Source: Sphingomonadaceae bacterium
Lineage (GTDB): Bacteria; Pseudomonadota; Alphaproteobacteria; Sphingomonadales; Sphingomonadaceae
Assembly (NCBI GenBank): GCA_030147805.1
Contig: JASBUR010000006.1
Coordinates: 150,957-214,956, forward strand
DNA: 64,000 nucleotides
Direction: 5' to 3'
In this document: one piece after another, positions 1 to 8,374 of the stretch
Numbering within the stretch: position 1 is the first letter of the stretch
Layout of the letters: the number at the start of each line of letters is the position of its first letter
The notes under the pieces: generated by a model
Told to the model about the DNA's origin: nothing
Seen by the model: only the letters and a program-made list of their open reading frames with translations
Database searches by the model: none
Position numbers and translations under genes: made by a program

Positions 1-301
1 CGCTGTTCTCGGGATTGCCGAGATCGTGCGAGCCGACATAGGCGGCATTGTTGACCAGCACGTCGAGGCCGCCATGCTCGCGCTCGGTCCAGGCGACCAC
101 GCGCTCCCAATCAGCCTCGGCGACGACATCCTGCGCGAGAAACGCGAAGCCGTTCTCGGCGGCGACCGCTTCGCCGCGCGTGGCATCGAGGTCGGTGATG
201 ACGACCGTCGCGCCCTCTGCCTGAAAACGCTGTGCGATGGCGAGGCCGATACCGGCGGCGCCGCCGGTGACGAGCGCGACGCGGGTATCGAGCCGCCGCA
301 T
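1..301 (-). CDS. SDR family oxidoreductase (N-terminal part, cut by window edge)
   Basis: The gene starts at the ATG complementary to 299-301 and runs off the left edge, so only about 100 N-terminal residues are present. They show the Rossmann start of a classical short-chain dehydrogenase/reductase: VALVTGGAAGIGLAIA (TGxxxGIG cofactor loop, residues about 8-23), an acidic residue pair after strand 2 (TDLDA, which favours NAD(H)) and the NNAA motif near residue 85. It lies 5 bp after the SnoaL-like gene and closes a leftward operon with an acyl-CoA ligase. A 3-hydroxyacyl-CoA or alcohol dehydrogenase role in that pathway is an inference. The catalytic Ser-Tyr-Lys lies outside the window. Confidence 0.9.
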   Translation of the reverse strand, partial: MRRLDTRVALVTGGAAGIGLAIAQRFQAEGATVVITDLDATRGEAVAAENGFAFLAQDVVAEADWERVVAWTEREHGGLDVLVNNAAYVGSHDLGNPENS

Positions 302-306
302 CGCCG

Positions 307-699
307 CTAGCCGTCGCTCGGCTGGCGGTGTGCCAGCACATGCGTGGCAGCGGAGTCGTGGTAGGCGTCCATATGCGCGATGCGGCCGTCTTCGACACGG
401 CAGACGCAGCAGGCGAAGTCGCGCACGCGCCGTCCGTCGGCGGTCTCGATGATTAGCAGATGCTGCTGGACGAAGCCGCTCGGCGTTGGCTCGCGCTTGA
501 TGTCAGTATAGCGAAAGATGCTCGCGCTCGCGCGGATCTTGCGCAGGTTGGCGATCGTCGTCTCGACGTCTACGAGCTTCTCGTCGGTGTTGTGCCAGAC
601 CTGCGCGCCCGGCGTGAAGACCTCGCGCAACGCGTCGAGGTCGCCGTGCTCGACGATGTGGAAAAGCCGCTCGCCGGCCGCCAGTGCTGCGTCGTTCAT
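307..699 (-). CDS. SnoaL-like / nuclear transport factor 2-like protein
   Basis: This 130-residue protein has the size and pattern of the NTF2-like SnoaL superfamily: an N-terminal helix (GERLFHIVEHGDLDALREVF), then F-x-P-G-A-x-V-W-H-N and a C-terminal sheet ending in RIAHMDAYHD. Members are small cone-shaped enzymes or binding proteins (ketosteroid isomerase, dehydratase, cyclase). The substrate cannot be read from the sequence. Its ATG overlaps the stop of the upstream acyl-CoA ligase gene by 4 bp (ATGA), so the two are translationally coupled. A role as hydratase or isomerase of an acyl-CoA intermediate is inferred from context only. Confidence 0.85.
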   Translation of the reverse strand: MNDAALAAGERLFHIVEHGDLDALREVFTPGAQVWHNTDEKLVDVETTIANLRKIRASASIFRYTDIKREPTPSGFVQQHLLIIETADGRRVRDFACCVCRVEDGRIAHMDAYHDSAATHVLAHRQPSDG

Positions 700-2411
700 G
701 CCTGTCCTTCCCGTTCGAGCCACCGCGCGCGCATCTCGCGCTTGAGCAGCTTGCCGGCGGCGTTGCGCGGCAGCGGCGCGTCGTGGACATCGATCGCCAC
801 CGGCACCTTGTGCGCGACGAGCCGGGCGCGGACATGGGCGGCGAGCGCCGCGACATCGGCGGTGGCGCCGTCGCGCAGCCGGACCGCCGCACCGACCAGT
901 TCGCCGAGCACGCGATCCGGCACGCCGAACACCGCCGCCTCGACCACGTCGGGATGGCCGGCGAGGCAGTCCTCGATCTCGACGCAATAGATGTTCTCGC
1001 CGCCGCGGATCAGCATGTCCTTGATCCGGTCGAGCACGAAGACGAAGCCCTCCGCGTCGATGCGGACGACGTCGCCGGTCCGGTACCAGCCGTCGCCGAA
1101 ACTCTCGCGCGTCTGTTCGGGCAGGTTCCAATAGCCGGTGACGATATTGGGGCCGCTCACCCACAACTCGCCGGCCGCGCCGGGGGGCACGTCGCGGCCG
1201 TCCGAATCGACCACGCGCACGTCGCAGCAGGGCACGACGGTGCCGACGCTGCCCGGGCGCGCCATCATGTCTTCGTGGCTGTTCGCCGCGACGAGCGACG
1301 AGGTCTCGGTCGCGCCATAGCCCTGCCCGGGGTAGGCGTTGGGAAAGGCGTCGCGCATGCGCTGCGCCAGCTCGGGCGCCGCCGCCGCGCCGCCATAGCC
1401 GGCGAGGTCGACGCTGCCGGTGTCGTAGCCCCCGCCCGCGAGCGCGTCGGACAGCTGCCAGGCGAGCGCCGGCACCAGGTTGAGCCCGTTGATCCGCTCG
1501 CGTTCGATCGTCGCCAGCGCCTCGCTCACGTCCCACTTGTACATCAGGTGGATCGTCGTGCCGTTGGCCAGCGCCGGCATCAGCGTCGAATGGAAGCCGG
1601 TGACGTGGAAAAAGGGCATCGGCAGCAGCAGCCGGCGCGGCGCGGTCGACGGCCCGGCCGGCACCGCGTCGCCGCGACGGACCGCGGCGCGCATCGCGCG
1701 GAAGCTGGTGTTGACATAGTTGGTGAGGATGTTGCGGTGCGTGCCCGCGGCGCCCTTCGGCCGCCCCGTCGTCCCCGAGGTATAGAAGATCGTCGCCAGG
1801 TCGTCGGGTTCGATGCCCGGATCGGGCAACGGCACATCGGGCAAGGCGGCATAGCCGCCGGGCGCGCCGATCAGCGCCTCGAGCCCAACGGTTCCCGGCG
1901 GCGCCGGCGCGCGCACGACGACGAGCCCCGCATCGTCGAAGCCGGCATCAGCCAGCTGCGCCAGCCGCTCGCGGTCGACGACGACGGCCTTGGCGCCGCA
2001 GTCGCGCGCCAGCAGCGCCAGCGTCGCGCTCGATTCCCAGGCGTTGAGCGGCACGACGACGGCGCCGGCGGCGAGCGCCCCCCAGGCGCAGATCGACCAT
2101 TCGGGATAGTTGCGCATCGCGATGGCGACGCGATCGCCCTTGCCGACGCCAAAGCGTTCGCCGAGCGCGCGGCCGAAGGCGGTCGCGGCGCGCCAATGCG
2201 CCTCGAAGCTCAACCGCTCCTCGTTGAACACCAGCAGGTCGCGATCGGCGAATTGCCGGCTGGCGTCGAACACGGCGCGCAGGTCGCGCGGCATCCGCAC
2301 ATAGCGGCGCACGCGGCGGCCGCCCGCCTCGACCTCGGCCATCTCGAACGGCGCGCCGGGCGCGGTCAGCAGCGCCAGCGTCTCGGCGATGCTGCGCGCC
2401 GGCCAGCTCAT
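696..2411 (-). CDS. AMP-dependent acyl-CoA synthetase/ligase
   Basis: A 571-residue ANL-superfamily adenylate-forming enzyme that activates a carboxylic acid to its acyl-CoA using ATP. Visible motifs, in order, are the P-loop-like YTSGTTGRPKG (middle), GYGATE, the hinge GWYRTGDVVRID, KDMLIRGGENIY, and the C-terminal catalytic lysine in PRNAAGK. Length matches the family. I chose the ATG at 2411 because it overlaps the stop of the upstream phosphotransferase-like gene (ATGA) and gives the natural N terminus MSWPAR. It is the second gene of the leftward unit and probably makes the entry CoA ester for the local acyl-CoA pathway. Acid specificity is unknown. Confidence 0.93.
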   Translation of the reverse strand: MSWPARSIAETLALLTAPGAPFEMAEVEAGGRRVRRYVRMPRDLRAVFDASRQFADRDLLVFNEERLSFEAHWRAATAFGRALGERFGVGKGDRVAIAMRNYPEWSICAWGALAAGAVVVPLNAWESSATLALLARDCGAKAVVVDRERLAQLADAGFDDAGLVVVRAPAPPGTVGLEALIGAPGGYAALPDVPLPDPGIEPDDLATIFYTSGTTGRPKGAAGTHRNILTNYVNTSFRAMRAAVRRGDAVPAGPSTAPRRLLLPMPFFHVTGFHSTLMPALANGTTIHLMYKWDVSEALATIERERINGLNLVPALAWQLSDALAGGGYDTGSVDLAGYGGAAAAPELAQRMRDAFPNAYPGQGYGATETSSLVAANSHEDMMARPGSVGTVVPCCDVRVVDSDGRDVPPGAAGELWVSGPNIVTGYWNLPEQTRESFGDGWYRTGDVVRIDAEGFVFVLDRIKDMLIRGGENIYCVEIEDCLAGHPDVVEAAVFGVPDRVLGELVGAAVRLRDGATADVAALAAHVRARLVAHKVPVAIDVHDAPLPRNAAGKLLKREMRARWLEREGQA

Positions 2412-3484
2412 GCGCGCGCTCCCGCGCGCTCGGCCAAGCGCCACGCGGTGTCGGCGAGCGGTCCGACGCGGCCCTGCGCCAGGCCGGCGCGCGCGTTGTT
2501 GGCATTGCCGGCGCGGCCGCGCGCCGCCACCCCCTGCAGGATCGCCGCGAGCCGGAACAGATTATAGGCCAGATACCAGTCGAGCGGCGCCCCCAGCCGG
2601 TCGCCGGTGGCGTCGAGATAGCGCGCCAGCATCTCGTCGAGCCCCGGAAATCCCGCCGCATCGAGATCGATTCCGGCAAGCGAGTTGCGCTCGTGCGCCG
2701 GCGTCACCCACGGCATCAGCCAATAGGTGAGGTCGGCGATCGGATCGCCGAGCGTCGACAATTCCCAGTCGAGCACCGCCACCACCTTGGGCGCGGTCGC
2801 ATCGAGAACCAGGTTGTCGAGCCGGTAGTCGCCATGGACGATGCGCGCCGGGCGGTCGGCCGGCGCGCCGCCGGGAAGCCAGGCGGCGAGCCGGTCCATC
2901 GCGGCGTGGCGCGGGCCGTCCGACCGCTCATATTGGCCGGTCCAGCGCGCCAGCTGCCGCGCGAAATAATTGCCGGGGCGGCCATAGTCGGCGAGCCCGA
3001 CCGCCGCGGGATCGATGCGGTGGAGCGCCGCGAGCGTGTCGATCTGCACGGCATAGATGGCACGGCGTTCGACGGGGCCGGCATCGGGCAGCCGCCCGTC
3101 CCAGAGGATGCGCCCCTCGACCATCGCCATCACGTAGAAGACCGAGCCGATCACCGACTCATCCTCGCACAGGGCATAGGCGCGCGGAACGGGAAAGCCG
3201 GCACCATGCAGCGCCTGCATCACGCGGAATTCGCGGTCGACGGCGTGCGCGGAGGCGAGCAGCTTCCCCGGCGGCTTGCGCCGCAGGACGTAGCGGCAAT
3301 CGGGCGTGCGCAGCTGGTAGGTCGGATTCGACTGGCCGCCCGCGAAGCGCAGCACCTCAAGCGGCCCGGCGAAGCCCTCGACGGCGTGTTTCATCCACTT
3401 GGCGAGCGCGATCGCATCCAAGTCATCGGTCGGACGGGGGGGCTCATGGTGGACGACGTCCGCCACTGGCACAGAGTCATTCAT
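2408..3484 (-). CDS. Phosphotransferase family protein (APH / ACAD10-type kinase)
   Basis: This 358-residue protein has the aminoglycoside/choline-kinase fold. It shows a nucleotide-binding start (LRFAGGQSNPTYQL, then YVLRRKPPGKLL), the Brenner motif HGDYRLDNLV and the metal-binding VLDWELSTLGDP. Such genes often accompany acyl-CoA dehydrogenases in bacteria, and the animal relative ACAD10/11 phosphorylates 4-hydroxyacyl-CoAs. Here it heads an operon with an acyl-CoA ligase, so phosphorylation of a hydroxy-acid or hydroxyacyl-CoA is more plausible than antibiotic resistance (inference). The start lies about 110 bp from the TTGCATGCAA palindrome shared with other units. Confidence 0.9.
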   Translation of the reverse strand: MNDSVPVADVVHHEPPRPTDDLDAIALAKWMKHAVEGFAGPLEVLRFAGGQSNPTYQLRTPDCRYVLRRKPPGKLLASAHAVDREFRVMQALHGAGFPVPRAYALCEDESVIGSVFYVMAMVEGRILWDGRLPDAGPVERRAIYAVQIDTLAALHRIDPAAVGLADYGRPGNYFARQLARWTGQYERSDGPRHAAMDRLAAWLPGGAPADRPARIVHGDYRLDNLVLDATAPKVVAVLDWELSTLGDPIADLTYWLMPWVTPAHERNSLAGIDLDAAGFPGLDEMLARYLDATGDRLGAPLDWYLAYNLFRLAAILQGVAARGRAGNANNARAGLAQGRVGPLADTAWRLAERAGARA

Positions 3485-3590
3485 ATGATTATGCTCATTT
3501 TTATCTCTTCAACTGCGTCCGGCCGTCGCCCCGCTCGTCGGCTGATGCCGAGGCGCCGCATCACAATCATCATCCCTACCCACTTGCCAT

Positions 3591-3600
3591 TTGCATGCAA
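3591..3600. promoter_or_regulatory. Palindrome TTGCATGCAA in divergent control region
   Basis: A perfect 10-bp palindrome sits in the 208-bp gap between the divergent phosphotransferase-like and aldehyde dehydrogenase genes. The 12-base string TTTGCATGCAAT recurs at 9449-9460, in front of the acyl-CoA dehydrogenase unit. A repeated palindrome at both control regions of one pathway suggests an operator for a dimeric repressor (TetR, MarR or GntR type). No such regulator gene is visible in the window. Confidence 0.5.
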
Positions 3601-3692
3601 TCTAGTCAAAACCCTGTTGCAAGAGTTCGACAGGCTCTGTGCGAACGAGAACAAGACGCCGATGGGGTTCGGTCGGCATTGGGGGTGTTGGG

Positions 3693-5129
3693 ATGACCGG
3701 AGGGGCGCTGCCCGACCTGCAGCTCTATATCGCGGGCGACTGGCGCGGCCGCAGCGGTCGCGACACGCAACCGGTGTTCAATCCCGCGACGGGACAGCCG
3801 ATCGCCGACCTGCCGCTCGCCAGCGCCGCCGATCTCGCCGATGCGCTGGCCGCTGCGGAGCGAGGCTTCGCCGCCTGGCGCGCGACGGCGCCCGAGGCGC
3901 GGGCGGCGGTGCTCAGCCGCACCGCCGAGCTGATCCGCGAGCGCGCCGACGCGATCGCGGCCATCGCCACGCTCGAGCAGGGCAAGCCGCTCGGCGAGGC
4001 GCGCGGCGAGGTGATCGCGGCGGCGATGATCCTCGACTTCCATGCCGGCGAAGCGGTGCGCAACTATGGCCGCGTCCTCCCACGGCCCGCCGGGTCGCGC
4101 TCGCTGGTGCTCCAGCAGCCGGTCGGCCCCGTCGCCGCCTTCTGCGCCTGGAATTTCCCGGTCATCAATCCGGTGCGCAAGCTGTCGCCCGCGCTCGCCG
4201 CCGGTTGCTCGGTGATCCTGAAGCCGAGCGAAGAAACCCCCGCCAGCGCGATCGCCGTGATGCGCTGCTTCCAGGACGCCGGCCTGCCCGGCGACGTCGC
4301 GCAGCTGCTGTTCGGCGATCCCGACGCCGTCTCGCGGACGCTGCTCGCCTCGCCCGTCACGCGCAAGCTGAGCTTCACGGGCTCGGTTCCGGTCGGCAAG
4401 CATCTCATGCGGCTCGCCGCCGACACGGTGATGCGCATGACGATGGAACTCGGCGGCCACGCGCCGGTCCTCGTCTTCGACGATTGCGACCTCGACAAGA
4501 CGCTCGACACGCTCGTCGCGCACAAATTCCGCAACGCCGGACAGGTCTGCGCGTCGCCGACGCGCTTCCACGTGCAGGAGGGCATCTACGACCGCTTCGC
4601 GGCAGGATTCGCCGAGCGCACCGGGCGGATCAGGACCGGCGACGGCCGCGACGCGGCGACGACGATGGGTCCGACCGCCAATGCGCGCCGCCCCGCCGCG
4701 ATCGAGGCGATGGTCGAGAATGCGCGCAGCGCCGGCGCCAGGCTGCTGGCCGGCGGCGGCCGCGGCCCTGGCCCCGGCTATTTCTTCGAGCCGACGGTGC
4801 TCGGCGACGTGCCGCTCGAGGCCGCGGCGATGAACGACGAGCCGTTCGGCCCGCTCGCGCTCCTCCGCCCTTTCGCCTCCGTCGACGACGCGATCGAACA
4901 GGCCAATCGCCTGCCCTTCGGCCTTGCCGCCTATTGCTTCACCGAGAACGGCCGGCGGCAGAATTGGCTCGGCGACGCGATCGAGGCGGGCATGGTGGTG
5001 ATCAACAACGTCCGCACCTCGTGGCCCGACGCGCCCTTCGGCGGCACGAAGGAAAGCGGATTCGGCTCGGAAGACGGCCCCGAAGGGGTCGCCGCGCACA
5101 TGACGACGAAGGCAATTCATGCAAGCTGA
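3693..5129 (+). CDS. NAD(P)-dependent aldehyde dehydrogenase, succinate-semialdehyde dehydrogenase type
   Basis: A 478-residue aldehyde dehydrogenase that oxidises an aldehyde to the acid. It shows the cofactor-binding stretch FCAWNFPVINPVRK, ILKPSEETP, the glycine motif FTGSVPVGK, the general-base glutamate in MELGGHAPV, and the nucleophile Cys286 in NAGQVCASP. The closest family pattern is that of succinate-semialdehyde dehydrogenases. I chose ATG 3693 because the upstream in-frame extension is arginine-rich and unlike the family. The next gene starts 11 bp before its stop. It leads the rightward unit, downstream of the TTGCATGCAA palindrome. Its aldehyde is not known. Confidence 0.92.
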   Translation: MTGGALPDLQLYIAGDWRGRSGRDTQPVFNPATGQPIADLPLASAADLADALAAAERGFAAWRATAPEARAAVLSRTAELIRERADAIAAIATLEQGKPLGEARGEVIAAAMILDFHAGEAVRNYGRVLPRPAGSRSLVLQQPVGPVAAFCAWNFPVINPVRKLSPALAAGCSVILKPSEETPASAIAVMRCFQDAGLPGDVAQLLFGDPDAVSRTLLASPVTRKLSFTGSVPVGKHLMRLAADTVMRMTMELGGHAPVLVFDDCDLDKTLDTLVAHKFRNAGQVCASPTRFHVQEGIYDRFAAGFAERTGRIRTGDGRDAATTMGPTANARRPAAIEAMVENARSAGARLLAGGGRGPGPGYFFEPTVLGDVPLEAAAMNDEPFGPLALLRPFASVDDAIEQANRLPFGLAAYCFTENGRRQNWLGDAIEAGMVVINNVRTSWPDAPFGGTKESGFGSEDGPEGVAAHMTTKAIHAS

Positions 5130-6333
5130 GGACGAAGCATTGGCGGACACCGTCGCAGGCGGGCCGCTGGCCGGGATCCGCGTCGTCGAACTGGGCCAGC
5201 TCATCGCCGGGCCCTTCTGCGGCCAGTTGCTGGGCGACATGGGCGCCGAGGTGGTCAAGCTCGAGCAGCCGGGCACCGGCGACCCGATGCGGCAATGGGG
5301 CCAGGGAACGCTGCCGACCTGGTGGCGGGTGATCGCGCGCGGCAAATATTCGGTCGCGGCCGATCTTCGTTCGGCGGAGGGCCAGGCGCTCGCGCGCGCG
5401 CTGATCGCGCGCGCCGACATCCTCGTCGAGAATTTCCGTCCCGGCACGCTCGAGCGCTGGAACCTCGCGCCCGCCGAGCTGCGCGCCCAGAACCCCGGCC
5501 TCATCATCGTGCGCGTCTCCGGCTATGGACAGACCGGGCCCTATGCCAGCCGCGCCGGCTTCGGCGGCATTGCCGAGGCGATGGGCGGCTGGCGCAAGAT
5601 CGTCGGCTTCCCCGACCGCGCGCCGGCACGCATGGGCGTCTCGATCGGCGATACGCTCGCCGCCACCTACGGCTGTCTCGGCGCGCTCGCGGCGCTGCAC
5701 CGCCGCAGCCGCAGCGGCGTCGGGCAGATCGTCGACGCCGCGCTCTACGAAAGCGTGCTGCAGGTGATGGAGGGGCTGGTTCCCGAATGGAGCGTCGCCG
5801 GGCATAAGCGCGTTCGCACCGGATCGAAGCTGCCGCGCATCGCGCCGTCCAACGTCTATCGCTGCCGCGACGGCGAATTGCTCATCGGCGCCAACCAGGA
5901 CAGCGTCTTCGCGCGGCTGTGCGAGGCGATGGGGCGGCCCGAACTGGCGCGCGATCCCCGCTATGCGACGCATGTTGCGCGCGGCGAGCATCAGGACGAG
6001 CTCGACCGTCTCGTCGAAGCGTGGACGCTGCAGCACAGCGTCGCCGAGGTGGAGGCGGCGATGATTGCGCATTCCGTGCCCGCCGGCCGGATGTACGATG
6101 CCGAGGACATGATGCGCGACCCGCATTTCCAGGCGCGCGAGGCGATCGTCTCGGTCGAGGATCCCGTACTCGGACCGACGCCGATGCAGGGCGTGTTCCC
6201 CAAGCTGTCGGATACGCCGGGCGGCATTCGCCGGCCGGCGCCGCGCGAAGTCGGGCAGGATACCGAGGAGATTCTCGAACGCTGGCTCGGCAGCGCCGCC
6301 GGCGCTGGGCGGCGGCGCGACGGCGACGCCTAG
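5119..6333 (+). CDS. CaiB/BaiF family (class III) CoA-transferase
   Basis: A 404-residue class III CoA-transferase, which moves CoA between acids through an aspartyl intermediate. Family marks are RVVELGQLIAGPFCGQLLGD near the N terminus, DMGAEVVKLEQPGTGD, LVENFRPG, VSGYGQTGPY, and the probable catalytic aspartate in GVSIGDTLAA (residue about 177). The ATG overlaps the end of the aldehyde dehydrogenase gene by 11 bp. The stop is shared tail-to-tail with the HMG-CoA-lyase gene in a CTAG at 6330-6333. It could load or unload CoA in the same catabolic pathway, beside the AMP-forming ligase. Donor and acceptor are unknown. Confidence 0.92.
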   Translation: MQAEDEALADTVAGGPLAGIRVVELGQLIAGPFCGQLLGDMGAEVVKLEQPGTGDPMRQWGQGTLPTWWRVIARGKYSVAADLRSAEGQALARALIARADILVENFRPGTLERWNLAPAELRAQNPGLIIVRVSGYGQTGPYASRAGFGGIAEAMGGWRKIVGFPDRAPARMGVSIGDTLAATYGCLGALAALHRRSRSGVGQIVDAALYESVLQVMEGLVPEWSVAGHKRVRTGSKLPRIAPSNVYRCRDGELLIGANQDSVFARLCEAMGRPELARDPRYATHVARGEHQDELDRLVEAWTLQHSVAEVEAAMIAHSVPAGRMYDAEDMMRDPHFQAREAIVSVEDPVLGPTPMQGVFPKLSDTPGGIRRPAPREVGQDTEEILERWLGSAAGAGRRRDGDA

Positions 6334-7217
6334 AGCGAGGCGCTCGCCGCAAACGCCCGCGCGACCGCGCTGCTACGCTCGCGTCCGAGCCGCGCATTGA
6401 GCCATCCCGCAGTCTCGACGAGCTTGTCGATGTCGACGTCGAGCGCGTCGCCGAGCGCATAGGCGACGTCCTCGCTGGCGACGTTGCCCGCTGCGCCGGG
6501 GGCGAAGGGGCAGCCGCCGGTGCCGCCGATCGCGGCGTCGATGCGCACCGCGCCGGCGCGCACCGCGGCGAGCACGTTGGCGACGCCCATGCCGCGCGTG
6601 TCGTGGAAATGGACGCGCAGCGGCAGCGGCGCGATCGCCGCGGCGACCGCGGCGGCGAGCCGCTCGACCTCGGCGGGACGCGCGATGCCGATCGTATCGG
6701 CGATCGCCACCTCGATCGGCCCCGCCGCGGCGATGCGGCGCGCCATGTCGACCACGCGCCCCGGGTCGACGGCGCCTTCGAACGGGCAGCCGAACGCCAC
6801 CGCGATCGTCGCCTGCGCCGGGCGCTGCCGCTCGCGGCACAGCCGCAGCACGTCGCAGGTCATCTCGAGCGACTGCTCGATGTCGAGCCCCTGGTTGCGC
6901 TTTCCGAAGTCGTCGCTCGCGGTGCAGACGATGCCGACCTCGTCGACCGCCGTCGCTAGCGCGCGCAGCGCGCCGCGCTTGTTGAGCACCAGGCCGATGT
7001 AGCGCGCGCCGCCGCGCGGCAGGCCCGCGACCACCGCTTCGGCATCGGCCATCTGCGGGACCTTCGCCGGATGAACGAAGCTCGCGACCTCGATGCGTGC
7101 GGCGCCGGCGTCGACGATGCGGCGCACCAGCTCGATCTTGTCGGCGGTCGCCAGCACGCGCGGCTCGTTCTGCAGGCCGTCGCGCGGCGAGACCTCGATT
7201 AGTTCGAGCCGGCTCAT
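6330..7217 (-). CDS. Hydroxymethylglutaryl-CoA lyase family enzyme
   Basis: A 295-residue DRE-TIM metallolyase. HMG-CoA lyases cleave 3-hydroxy-3-methylglutaryl-CoA to acetyl-CoA and acetoacetate at the end of leucine or isoprenoid degradation. The diagnostic SPRDGLQNE start, SFVHPAKVPQMAD, the metal ligands HFHDTRG and the C-terminal loop GGTGGCPFAPGAAGN with the catalytic cysteine are all present. Length is normal. The start overlaps the stop of the upstream acyl-CoA dehydrogenase (ATGA). Without a carboxylase or MaoC-type leucine gene set beside it, the substrate may be another 3-hydroxy-3-methylacyl-CoA. Confidence 0.92.
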   Translation of the reverse strand: MSRLELIEVSPRDGLQNEPRVLATADKIELVRRIVDAGAARIEVASFVHPAKVPQMADAEAVVAGLPRGGARYIGLVLNKRGALRALATAVDEVGIVCTASDDFGKRNQGLDIEQSLEMTCDVLRLCRERQRPAQATIAVAFGCPFEGAVDPGRVVDMARRIAAAGPIEVAIADTIGIARPAEVERLAAAVAAAIAPLPLRVHFHDTRGMGVANVLAAVRAGAVRIDAAIGGTGGCPFAPGAAGNVASEDVAYALGDALDVDIDKLVETAGWLNARLGRERSSAVARAFAASASL

Positions 7218-8374
7218 CGCAGCCCGAGCCCGCGCGCGATGATGCCGCGCAGGATCTCGCGCGTCCCGCCGCGCAGCGAGAAGGAAGGCGCGCTCATCAG
7301 CGTATAGCCAAGCACCGCGAGCAGGTCCTGCGTCGAGCGGCGGTCGGGCTCGGCGTCGACGAGGCTGCGCGCGATCTCGGGCAGCTCCTGCTCGAAGCTG
7401 GCGCCCAGGTCCTTGACGATCGCGGCCTGGGTCGAGGCGTCCTGCCCCGCCGCCAGCATCGTCGCGACGCCGCGCGACAGCCGCCGAAGCGCCAGCAGAT
7501 GCGCGGTCAGCCGGCCGATCGCCGCCTGCGCCAGCTCGCTGTCGCTGCCCTGCAGCGCGCCGACGAGTTCGAGCAGCAGCTGCATCGACGACAGGAAGCG
7601 CTCGGGGCCGCTGCGCTCGAACGCCAGCTCGCTCATCACCTGCGACCAGCCCTCGCCCTCGACGCCGATCAGCGCCGCCGACGGGATGAATGCCGCTTCG
7701 AAATGGACCTCGTTGAAATGATGCTGCCCGGCGAGGTCGAGGATCGGACGCACCGTCATGCCCTCGGTCGCCTTCATGTCGACGAGCAGCTGGCTGGTGC
7801 CCTTGTGGCGATCGGCGGCGCTGCCCGAGGTGCGGCAGAACAGGATCATGTAGTCCGCCTCATGGGCGTTGGTCGTCCACAGCTTGGTGCCGGTGACGCG
7901 CCAGCCGCCGTCGACCGGCTCGGCGCGCGTGCGCACCGCCGCGAGATCGGAGCCGGCATCGGGCTCGCTCATGCCGATGCAGAAGACGCAGTCGCCGCGC
8001 GCGATCCGCGGCAGGATCGCCTCGCGCTGTGCCTCGGTGCCGAATTTGAGCAGCGTCGGTCCGCTCTGCCGGTCGGCGATCCAGTGCGCCGAGACCGGCG
8101 CGCCCGCCGCCAGCGTCTCCTCGACGACGACATAGCGCTCGTGCGTCGAGCGCTCGTGACCGCCGTAGCGCCTGGGCCAGGTCATGCCGAGCCAGCCGCG
8201 CGCGCCGAGCGCCCGGCTGAAATCGCGGTCGAAGCCGTTCCAGCTTTCGGCACGCTGTAGCGGCGTGCGGCCGGAGATCGTCACCGCCAGGAAATCGCGA
8301 ACCTGGGTGCGCAGCGCTTCGGCGGCGTCGTTCGCCGGCGGCGAGGGAAAGTGCAGCTTGTCGTACATCGCCAT
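7214..8374 (-). CDS. Acyl-CoA dehydrogenase (large, catalytic-type partner)
   Basis: A 386-residue flavoprotein of the acyl-CoA dehydrogenase family, which introduces the alpha-beta double bond and passes electrons to ETF. It has the FAD-contacting motif GMSEPDAGSDLAAVRT, TGTKLWTTNAHEAD, a probable catalytic Glu in LAFERSGPERF (position typical of FadE-like ACADs), and the C-terminal RGGTREILRGIIARGL. ATG 8374 is chosen because it directly follows the upstream stop (TGATG). The further upstream in-frame ATG would lie inside the preceding gene. Its pairing with a second, divergent ACAD suggests a heteromeric enzyme, as known for steroid side-chain degradation (inference). Confidence 0.93.
   Translation of the reverse strand: MAMYDKLHFPSPPANDAAEALRTQVRDFLAVTISGRTPLQRAESWNGFDRDFSRALGARGWLGMTWPRRYGGHERSTHERYVVVEETLAAGAPVSAHWIADRQSGPTLLKFGTEAQREAILPRIARGDCVFCIGMSEPDAGSDLAAVRTRAEPVDGGWRVTGTKLWTTNAHEADYMILFCRTSGSAADRHKGTSQLLVDMKATEGMTVRPILDLAGQHHFNEVHFEAAFIPSAALIGVEGEGWSQVMSELAFERSGPERFLSSMQLLLELVGALQGSDSELAQAAIGRLTAHLLALRRLSRGVATMLAAGQDASTQAAIVKDLGASFEQELPEIARSLVDAEPDRRSTQDLLAVLGYTLMSAPSFSLRGGTREILRGIIARGLGLR

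Noticed and set aside
684..2567. Long plus-strand open frame (627 codons) opposite the acyl-CoA ligase
   Set aside because: Antisense shadow in GC-rich DNA: composition is Arg/His/Asp-rich and there are no domains, while the minus strand has a complete ligase with all motifs.
2408..3484. Aminoglycoside resistance gene
   Set aside because: The APH-like kinase motifs are present, but the operon context of acyl-CoA enzymes and the ACAD10-type pattern make resistance unlikely.
2693..5332. Plus-strand 879-codon frame spanning the phosphotransferase and aldehyde dehydrogenase genes
   Set aside because: It crosses two real genes and a promoter region in the wrong frame, with an Arg-rich noise sequence.
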